This document shows, in pieces, positions 55,791-64,000 of a DNA stretch of 64,000 bases; positions within the stretch are counted from its first letter, which is position 1; every line of letters begins with the position of its first letter. Source of the DNA: Acanthochromis polyacanthus (Eukaryota > Chordata > Actinopteri > Pomacentridae); the NCBI RefSeq assembly GCF_021347895.1, contig NC_067122.1, forward strand, positions 41,669,082 to 41,733,081, in the 5' to 3' direction. The position numbers and the translations under genes were made by a program. The notes below the pieces were generated by a model. The model saw nothing but the letters and a program-made list of their open reading frames with translations, was not told the origin of the DNA and did not search any database.

Positions 55791-57374
55791 ATTGATGCGG
55801 CTGATTTCAGCCTTTCCGCGGTCGATCTGTATCTCTCTTGTCTCGATCGCTGTCTTCTTTCATCACTGTTCTCTGTCCTATTAAAATATTACCATATATT
55901 ATATTCACACTGACCATAATTAACCGTCGGTCCATTTACTGATCAAGCAGCATCATTATGATGTTCTCATCATCCATCATTCTCCTCGCCTGTGAGGAAG
56001 CTTCCAGCTGGACAGAGCAGCGTTACACAACTCCCCTCCTACCAACTCAGCCTCATTAACCGTCCTCCTATGCCTCTACAGTCTGACCTGCCCGCCCACG
56101 TCACCCAGAGGTTACTCAGCGCCGACCGCTATGATAGCCGTGTTCCCCGTGCTCTCGATTGGTGAGGAGGTAGGGCCGGGGCCAGGTGACTCCCAACAGA
56201 GTACAGCATCCTCTCATTCTCGGTATCACTAATTAAAAACGGCAGTAATTACAGCGTTTCCTCGATGTGACACGGGACACTGTGATGCTGCTGAAACTTT
56301 AGCTTTCCTGCCTACAGGAGTGTTTCAGCGAGCGAATACAAGTTTTTACTCTTTATAATATACCGCTCTAATTATTTTACAGATTGGCAGTTGCTCTTGA
56401 GCTTCAGAGAATCACTCGGACACGGCCAGTTTTTTAAAATTTATTGCGTTTAACCTTTTAGACCTGCATTTCAGCAGTTTAAATGAAAGAAAAAAAACGC
56501 TCCTCTGCTGATCCTAAGAAAATACAATTATGAACAAGAAGGGCCAGAATAAAGGTATTTAGTTCTATAGGTGTAAGGAGTAGGTGGAATAAGAGATCTG
56601 ACTTCAACTCTGTATAGAGACAGGAATGTGGATCCATGGAAAAAACTTACAGAAAGAGAAGTAAATCAGTTTAAAGAGGAAAGAAAAGTGTTCTAAAAGA
56701 GTTCTTCTTAGTGCAACAGAAGTAGCGAAAAAGATTCAGACATCATTAAAAGAGATGTATAGACTTTTAAATTCGACCCAGGAAACCATGTCATGTGTGA
56801 TTATACAAGAATTAAAATGAAATGTTGCAATATGTCGACTAACGTGGATGAACATTCACAATAATAAAGTTCAGCTAAATGTCAAACAGGCACGTTTATA
56901 CACATATGCCAGATAATATTTATAAGATTTTCCTGAAAGATTATGACAGGATTAAAAATTACATTAACGAACAGCTAATTGAAGTTGATGACTGCAACCA
57001 GCAGAGGAATGGGATGACGCAGCCAGAGAAAGCGGAGGAATTTAGCAGAGAAACAGAGAGCTAATGAAGTTTATAAATTAGAGCTGGCAGTTCCTAACGA
57101 GATTGTTTCTGTGTCCTCATTACGGTCAAAGCGATCGCTGCGTTGGACAAACGAAATCCGAACCTCAGAGAAACCAACTTCCTATCGCTGCGTTTCTTCT
57201 TCCCGTCAAATCTTTGTGTCGTGACTGGCAGCTGGCTGTTCCAGCTTTGGTTACCAACAGGAAACACGCAATGCACTTTATGCACATGCATAATCTAACA
57301 GGAACTATTACGTATGTAAGAAGTGCTGCAAACTTTTCATTCCCTGCTAATAATTAACCTAATGATGATTATAG
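55791..57374. other. Unique non-coding DNA
   Basis: About 1.6 kb; no gene, RNA or repeat recognised. Confidence 0.4.
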
Positions 57375-57490
57375 CAGGGGTGTCCAACTAAAAATTCTAA
57401 GAGGTCAAGTCAGAGATCATTTATAAAGCAATTGGATCTGGACATCATAATGTCTAACTTGAATTTGGTGTGATCATGTTGGATGTAACT
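57375..57490 (+). mobile_element. hAT-like terminus, second subfamily
   Basis: CAGGGGTGTCCAACTAAAAA is a hAT-type end followed by TTCTAAGAGGTCAAGTCAGA, different from the family at 336 and 29770. The right end could not be located. Confidence 0.5.
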
Positions 57491-59022
57491 GGTAGTTTTA
57501 TAGGCATCTGCATGTAACAAAAAATGCCGTCAAATCACATAATATTTAAAACTTTTGACAACAATTTCATTCATAAAAATCATATGACTATTCTGTTAAA
57601 TAGTTACAATTTAACAAATTAATCACCATGGCTGCTGTGAGTTATATTTTGGATTCATTCAAATTAAATATAAATTTATTTAGTCATATTAATCGCTTTC
57701 ATTTTGCTGAGCAGTCAAGGACTCAAGAAACAGGGAACATCGAAAATAACTGGCCTTTTTTTAAATACAGAAGATTTTGGATGCGGACATTCAATTAACA
57801 GTTTTGGCTCTTATATTTATTTAGTTATTATTTCTTACCGTATCAAGCAAATTAATATTCTTTGTGATTTTTCAATTATGTTGTCTAATTTTACCAACGG
57901 GAATAAATACTGTTTTAATTAAAACTATTACTCTTTTGTCTATATTCTTATACTTGAAAATATTTTTAATTGCAGATAATAGCAAATATCTGCAACATAA
58001 TATCGAAAAAATAATTTCATTTGGTGGCCTCCCTCACTTAGTCTCTTTGTCTGCTTTCTCATTTATTATTCTATTTCTTATTAATGAGAGCAATAATTAA
58101 TCAGCGTTCTGTTTTATTTGTGAACATGTTGGTATTAAATAGTTCTGTCATTCATATCGGTCAAATATCAGGATTGGTTTGACATTCGGTCTCGTAGTAG
58201 TTTTGTTTTTTTTTTAAATTAATATTTTAAATAAATAAATATTTGCCTCTTTACATTGTTTAATCTGCTTTTTTTTTAATGACATTCTGTCGCATTTTTG
58301 ATATGATAAAAAACGAGAAAAACAATTGCCTTCATGTGATTAAACTGGAAACCATCAAATGTTTTCTTTGATTTATTATTTTAACAGATCAGTTCTGTTC
58401 TTCTTGATTGGTTGAAATTCATTTGATCAACCGAACAGTTTGGGCATCGTTGGTGTACTAATTTATAATACAATTTGAAACATTTTAAGTGAGCTTTTTC
58501 TCAGATATTGTGTGACTTTTGTTTGTGTTTTTCTGCTGGCAGCGCTTTGAGAAACAGCAGTAAGGCAGATTGAAAGCTCAAAAGACCACAGAGCTCAGTG
58601 CAGGCCGTCAGCAATGCAGAGTGTTTTCTGTTCTTAAATATCAGCGTTGAGGCAGAGAGGAGAAATAATACCAATTAAATATTCTGAGAGAGGTTGTGAC
58701 CTCTCTGTTCCTCTTCCTGCGGTATGCTTCATCACTCCTGCAAGCTCTCCGAGTCTCAAACTGTTTAATACAGACCACAACTCCCCTTATCGCTAATCAA
58801 GCCTCTCAGTCTGCAGCTGCCAGCATCTGCTGAGGGCTCTTTTTTTCCCAACGCAGACGTTAAAACGTCCCGATTAAACTCGACCAGGCGGCATAAAATG
58901 GTCGTTCAAACAGATGTCTGAGGCGAGGAGGAGTGCACGAGTTCTTGTCAAAAGAGGAACGGACTTCAGGCTCTTTATTTTATCAAGATTGACAGACAGA
59001 CTTGTTCTACCACAGTTAAAAC
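57491..59022. other. Unique DNA, possible conserved non-coding sequence at 58540-58880
   Basis: 57491-58500 is AT-rich and may be the interior of the hAT-like element. 58540-58880 (CCCCTTATCGCTAATCAAGC, CAGCTGCCAGCATCTGCTGA) is balanced and non-repetitive. Neither part has an exon I can support. Confidence 0.3.
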
Positions 59023-59449
59023 AGAGAGCATGGAAAACGCAACCTGTACTACTTAAAAAACTCAGAAGCCACTTAAATTACATCTGTAACTGGATTAAAC
59101 CAGAAAATCCCATTTATACTGGATCTAAACCCAGAGAGCTAGAAGAACAACCTGTACTGCTGATGGAAACACAGAACACAGTAAAACCACATTATAACTG
59201 GATCGAAACCCATCAGACCACATAAAACCACATTTATGTTTGTATATAAACGTTAAAAACACATTAAAACCACATTTATACTGATCAATCCCAGAAACCA
59301 CATTAAATTGCATTTATTACTGCGATCTAAAACCAGAAAACACCATTTATGTCTGTACTATAACCGAGAGACCACATTAAACCGATACTTATGTGTAACT
59401 AAACCAGGAAAATAACATTAAAACCACCATTGCTAATTGTCATATAAAC
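59023..59449 (+). repeat. ~41-bp degenerate minisatellite, part 1
   Basis: AAACCACATTTATACTGGAT with AAACCAGAAA recurs about ten times with variable spacing. It is split by the insertion at 59450-60573 and resumes at 60574. Confidence 0.75.
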
Positions 59450-60573
59450 TGGGCTGGCGGACTTTAACGTGCTAATTTCGATAAATTAAATTACAGTCGA
59501 AAATAATTTTAAAAAATAATGCCAATTAATTGCACCCTCTCAGTTCCCTTCATTTCTGGCACACAGGTCAACTGTGTATGAACACTCCAGCAGTAGCGGT
59601 TGGCGGATAATGAATCTAAAGTCTGTTCCTGTAGCATGAAGAGAAGCACAGGATGTATGAAGTGAAGTCAGGCTCTGGTGACAGTGAAGGAAGACCGATT
59701 TTGAGCTTTTGGCAGAGTTCTCCTTTTAAAATCTTCCGATGGCAGCTTGGAATAAAGCCTTGGTGTGGTGCAAATTGTACACAAAGAGTTTTTCTGAATC
59801 ACCTCAATGTTAAGCATGCTTGCTGTTAGCACCAGAGCTAACGGTTAAGCTACCGAGTCATGCTAACGAGCTAACGGTGTAGCCCATCCCATAATAGAGC
59901 ACTTTATCTTAGAACAGTGCTGGTTTACAGAAAGTCTTCAAATGTCTGAATAAAATTCGCACTATAATTTGCACTTAAGATTTGCAGTTAATCGTGAATG
60001 TGCAGACAGATGAAAATGCACTTATAAATAGAAATGAAACTTTGTTTGGTTTAAGTTTTTACTCCGTCTGAGGCTCTGCCTCCTTGGAGGAGGAATAACC
60101 AAACAACGAAGCATATCGCTTTAATAACTTAATTATTAAATTTTGTTTTAAAAAAATTAGAATAAAATGATATTCCTATAAATAGGAACCATCAAATTCC
60201 ACCATCTTATCAGACAGAAAAAGATGAAAACAGAATGAAATCTCTGGAATTTTCAAACTTTCGAAGCTCCATTGAACTATTTATGTGATCTTTATGTGCC
60301 ATGCAGTGGAAAAACAACTAATTCAGGCTATATTAAGTCATTCAAAATCCACCTTTTTCTATATGTCCCATTTTCCTTTTTAAAAATAAATTTAAAATTA
60401 ATAACACATATATGTCTATTCATTGATTCAACTGTCAACCACAATTTATTAAATGAAAAACTTCACTATATTGTGTCAAATATTGCTATTTGAACAAAAA
60501 CTGCATTTAATTGCGATTTAATTAATTACAACAGCCTGTAATTTGATAAAATTTTAATTCGATCCCACCACTG
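59450..60573. mobile_element. hAT-like non-autonomous element inside the 41-bp array
   Basis: The left end TGGGCTGGCGGACTTTAACG with TGCTAATTTCGATAAATTAA resembles the fish hAT end CAGGGCTGTCAACTTTAACG with its TTAAT-rich continuation. The right side has TTAATTGCGATTTAATTAAT and AATTTTAATTCGATCCCACC. ATATAAAC precedes and ATATAAC follows, a possible 8-bp duplication with one base lost. The same minisatellite lies on both sides, which independently supports an insertion. It contains repeat C at 59812-60055. Confidence 0.62.
59812..60055 (+). repeat. Interspersed repeat C, copy 3
   Basis: CATCCCATAATAGAGCACTT, a TTTACAGAAAGTCTTCAAA-type segment and ATAAATAGAAATGAAAC match copies 1 and 2, with many single-base indels. 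Confidence 0.68.
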
Positions 60574-60722
60574 ATATAACAGATCAAGCTACATTTAATT
60601 GGATCTTACCAGAAGAAACCACATTTAAACAATTTATGTTAGTACTAAAAACGAGGCCACATGAAAAATCCATTTATGTTCTAACAAAACCAGAAAATTA
60701 ACATTGAACCGCCAATCTATGT
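60574..60722 (+). repeat. ~41-bp degenerate minisatellite, part 2
   Basis: AGAAACCACATTTAAACAAT-type units continue after the hAT-like insertion. Confidence 0.68.
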
Positions 60723-60724
60723 TC

Positions 60725-61262
60725 ACTAGTCTCTTTCTGGTACTAGAGGGTCATAGGAGTCTTGGTGGCCTCCCTCACTAGTCTGTTTCTCCTTCAGCAG
60801 GAGTCATAGAGTCCTTGGTGGCCCCCTCAACTAGTCTGTTTCTCTTCAGAGGATCATAGGGAGTCTTGTGGCCTCCCTCACTGGTCTGTTTCTGAGATAA
60901 CTAGAGGAGTCATAGGGTTCTTGGTGGGGCCTCCCTCACGAGTCTGCTTTCTCCTTCAGAGGAGTCATAGGAGTCTTGAGTGGCTCCTCACTAGTCTGCT
61001 TCTTCCTTCGAGGAGTCATAGGGGTCTTGGTGCCTCACCTCACTACTCCTTCTTTTGGGTACTAGAGGAGTCATAGGAGTCTATGGTGGCCTCCAACTCA
61101 CTAGTCTGTTTCTCTTCAGAGATCCATAGAGTCTTGGTGCGCCATCCCTACAGTCTGTTTCTCCTTCAGAGGAGTCTAGGAGTCTTGGTGGACCTCACCT
61201 CAACTAGTCTTTCTGGTAAACTAGAGAAGTCATACGTGTCTTTGGTGGCCTCTCTTAGTCTA
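60725..61262 (+). repeat. 52-bp minisatellite, second locus, ~10 irregular units
   Basis: GGAGTCATAGGAGTCTTGGT units as at 7738-7958, but with single-base indels in almost every unit, giving spacings of roughly 46-58 bp. Confidence 0.9.
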
Positions 61263-61665
61263 GTAATGATTGGTTAAGTAGGCTTCAGAGGACGTTTAGT
61301 TGAGCAAACGCAGCAGATTTACAGTACTAATTCATGTGTTGTAAACGACCATGGCTGCTTCTCGTACAACACACCTGATGTACATCAGCTATTGAAACGT
61401 GAGAGGAATTTCTACAGGAGAAACGTTACCTTATTTTCAGCCAGAACGGTTTTATAAATATTATACGTGTATCAGCTCCTTTTTTTCTCCTCGGTATGGA
61501 CGGAGATCAGACATCTTTCTCTCTCTCCATCCTCCACTCGAACTCCCACCGCCGCTCACGGCAACGAGAACTGCTCCTCTCGGCAACAGAGAAAGGAAAT
61601 CGCCAGTGAGGCCTTGATGCTTTTCTCTTCGCCACCGGGACTTTTCCTCGTTCTCTTTCACATCG
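61263..61665. other. Unique non-coding DNA
   Basis: Nothing recognised. 61500-61640 is pyrimidine-rich and then CG-richer, but no exon is evident. Confidence 0.4.
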
Positions 61666-61805
61666 CTTATTAAGAAAAGGACCAATCAGATGTCTGGCAC
61701 TCAACACTTCATAACCTTCATCCCATATACGATCACATTGAGATTGAAAGATAAAAGCAGGTGTTCTGTGTGGGTTTTCTCTAATGCAGGCGTATTGCTG
61801 GCTAG
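61666..61805 (-). repeat. ~140-bp repeat, copy 1 of a direct pair
   Basis: CTTATTAAGAAAAGGACCAA, TGTGTGGGTTTTCTCTAATG and GCTGGC match 62138-62270 in order at an offset of ~470 bp. A 194-residue minus-strand frame (61507-62091) crosses it without a domain I recognise. Confidence 0.68.
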
Positions 61806-62137
61806 TTGAGGGAGGGCCATCCACAGACACTATGACATCTCTGACAGGAAACCCAGTGAGCCGGTCTTTCTCCCCTTCGTCTTTTTTGTAGCTGGCCCGA
61901 ATAGCAATTTCTGCGGCTCCGGTATTTGGCCCTGATAATGCACGAATATCAACATATTCTGTTCTGTTCGTAAACGTCCAACGGCGGGGCACAGACGAAT
62001 TGACGAGTCGATTACCGATCTGTGTACATTGTTCGGGGGGGGGGGTGCATCCGAATACTTTGAATCTCAAAATAAATATTCGGATAACCACCCATCACGA
62101 CAATAAGTGCGTCCAGCCCTACTCTTTTTTTGTATGC

Positions 62138-62270
62138 TTATTGAAGAAAAGGACCGATCTGTCAGCTCTCTTCACTTCTAACCTCCATCCTGGTGTAATC
62201 TTTCAGATGGACGATCAAAGGAATTGTGCTGTGTGGGTTTTTCTCGATGAGGCGTCTCGCTGTCCAGCTT
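62138..62270 (-). repeat. ~140-bp repeat, copy 2 of a direct pair
   Basis: CTTATTGAAGAAAAGGACCG and TGTGTGGGTTTTTCTCGATG, the diverged partner of 61666-61805. Between the copies lies a G10 run near 62035-62044. Confidence 0.68.
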
Positions 62271-63204
62271 TCACGTAGGGCGTTCAGGTTTCTGCTCTGC
62301 ATCAATCAGCAGTGTGTGTGACCGGTTACTGATTTCGACCGACGGCCTCCCTGACCTCGGCCCTCGGCCTTATGTGTCATCTGCGGCATGATCGATATAA
62401 GATTCTCCGCTGCCTGGTGTTTGTCTTGTCAATGGTTCTTGGATGGGTTGTTAGGCAGCAGCCTCACACGCCTCGAGACGCAGATCAGGAATATTCCAGT
62501 GTTTGGCCGGCGGCTGCGTTTCTGCAGAGCTGCCAACGTGTGGTGGTGGTGAGAGCCTTCGTTGTGTATCCGAGCCAGAAAGTGTTTGTGGAATCTTGAA
62601 ATGTTATTCCAGGAAGCTCATGCCGAAATCTTTTAACTTTCATCCCTGCTCAATTCCACCAGAGGCTCCGCTCGTTACGAGGCTTGAGTCTTCTTCTTGG
62701 CCAAGAAAATTGTTTTTTTTTTTTTTTTGGGAAAAGGGTTTTGGAGGGCGAAAAACTTTTATTTAAACTCCAGGAGAGATCTCAACAGTTTCGAGGAACC
62801 CCAAATCTGTCAGCGCTGAATGTGGAGAGAAATGTAGGAGATTATGTGGAGTGTGTTGTACATGGTTGAAAAAGATGCATGTCAAAACAGAGAACAGTTT
62901 GTTCTTCTGCTGCACGATGTAGTTTTTTCAACAAAGAGTCGTTTATCGGAACGCGAGAGAAACACGTTTTACTACCCTGGGTAAAGGAGGGCAATTTTGG
63001 GTAAATTTTTTCAGTATTACTTTGTTTATCTCCAGGAAACATAAAACAGCAATTTCTAAAAATCAAAACCGTGTTAATTGAAAGATATAAATGTGCTGTT
63101 ATTAATAGAAAAATCATTTTGATCCTCTGTTGATTAATCAGGACACTTTGACACTTGGTACTTTTATCACACTTAATACCAAATAAATGCTTTAAGCCAA
63201 TAAT
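62271..63204. other. Unique non-coding DNA
   Basis: A 16-T run lies at 62713-62728. No exon or known repeat seen. Confidence 0.4.
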
Positions 63205-64000
63205 CAGGAGTGGCTCTGCACTCACCATTATAGGTTCCACGTTCAATCCAGCTGATCTCCAGTGAACCGGACCAAGTAAAACCACAGACAGATAACTGTA
63301 AATAACCCACAACTCCTAATGGTTCTTTTGGTACGACAATGCCAAAAATGTTCCATTTAAGGAATTATCTTTCGCTAAACAATCATGAAAACAACCATGA
63401 AATTTATGAAGAAAAATCAATTCGATTTAGCAACATTTCAGCCTTCAGTTTATTTCATTTTCCACATTACAATGCCAGTCACAGCTGTGTTACAAGGCAC
63501 ACAACATTTAGTCACCTGGAACTGAACATAGAGGATTTACTGGAGGCATCAAACACCACAAAAACAGAAAAAATATTACAAAAACCTGACCCCAAAAACT
63601 GACAAAAATGAGCACAAACAACACGAAATTTAAAAAAAAAGATACAAAAAATTACAAAGCGAAAAAAATGGGACAAACAACAAAGATCAGACAAAAAAAT
63701 TACGAGTGTACACCAAACGACGACAAAGTGACAAAGCAAAAAACAAAACAACAAAGAAACTAGGACACACAACGAGGAAAAAACACCAACACAATAAACG
63801 AAACAATGGAAAAATGAGACAAACGAACACGAAACAAAAACAAAAAAGAGGAAAAAATAGAAAAGTGACCAAAATGGGCAAACAACAAGACGAGATGAAA
63901 ACAATGAATAAGCCAAAACAACAATTGACAAAAACTAGATAAACGCAACACGACAAAAAACATGAGACACAAAATGGAATGAAAACAAAATAAAAAAGAG
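63205..64000 (-). mobile_element. Non-autonomous hAT-like transposon, copy 3, cut by the window edge
   Basis: In reverse orientation, GATCTCCAGTGAACCGGACC, CACAACTCCTAATGGTTCTT and TTTAAGGAATTATCTTT match the 3' part of copy 1 (about 1760-1930). GTCACCTGGAACTGAACATA matches the segment after the array in copy 1. The left boundary is set at CAGGAGTGGCTC (63205), a worn terminus. The 5' half lies beyond the window. Confidence 0.75.
63555..64000 (-). repeat. Family A minisatellite inside hAT copy 3
   Basis: GACAAAAATGAGCACAAACA-type units, at the same internal position as in copies 1 and 2; truncated by the window end. Confidence 0.85.

Noticed and set aside
61507..62091. 194-residue minus-strand frame as a host gene
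   Set aside because: No recognisable domain, a low-complexity C-terminal end, and overlap with a duplicated repeat; kept only as a finding.

Overview
The window looks like intergenic or deep-intronic DNA from a ray-finned (teleost) fish. The evidence is the repeat content, not any host gene: remnants of Tc1/mariner, Tigger/pogo, hAT, PIF-Harbinger-like and piggyBac-like DNA transposons, and 3' ends of fish-type non-LTR retrotransposons. These lie in AT-rich, gene-poor sequence crowded with minisatellites. I found no host protein-coding exon, rRNA or tRNA that I can defend. The only recognisable coding remnants belong to transposons: a hAT BED zinc finger, a Tigger/pogo N-terminus, a Tc1 helix-turn-helix and the C-terminus of a LINE polymerase. 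The window also contains a 25-base assembly gap (49741-49765).

Layout. 1-7 kb: a hAT-like element (336-1949) carrying an internal ~20-bp TTTTGTC-type array that is itself interrupted by a MITE, followed by several more arrays of the same kind. 7-12 kb: a Tc1 3' end, a 52-bp minisatellite, a piggyBac-like MITE with TTAA target duplications and a 28-bp perfect palindrome, and a Tigger remnant. 13-14.5 kb: a hAT MITE with a perfect 8-bp target duplication inside an older repeat. 17.4-18.5 kb: a ~1.1-kb foldback. 19.2-20.3 kb: a 61-bp minisatellite. 22.3-25.9 kb: a 24-bp minisatellite of more than 110 units interrupted by a Harbinger-like MITE (TTA duplications). 27-34.7 kb: further TTTTGTC-type and CACAAAAAGA-type arrays, an 82-bp tandem repeat and a second hAT copy. 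36.2-38.0 kb: a Tc1 element whose 5' coding start is replaced by a 33-bp x ~45 minisatellite. 39-46 kb: second copies of earlier repeats. 49.8-52.7 kb: LINE 3' ends. 59-61.3 kb: a degenerate array with a hAT-like insertion, and a second 52-bp minisatellite. 63.2-64 kb: a third hAT copy, reversed and cut by the window edge.

The main theme is transposons and minisatellites built into each other. In all three copies of one hAT family the array sits between the same unique ends, so it probably moved with the element. A Tc1 copy carries a different array, and a mariner-like end borders another. The unique stretches between (for example 8.3-9.4, 20.3-22.3, 30.4-31.5, 34.7-36.2, 42.6-44.0, 48.2-49.5 and 58.5-58.9 kb) look non-repetitive and could include conserved non-coding elements, but that cannot be decided from one sequence. 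Identities and element boundaries are by-eye estimates.
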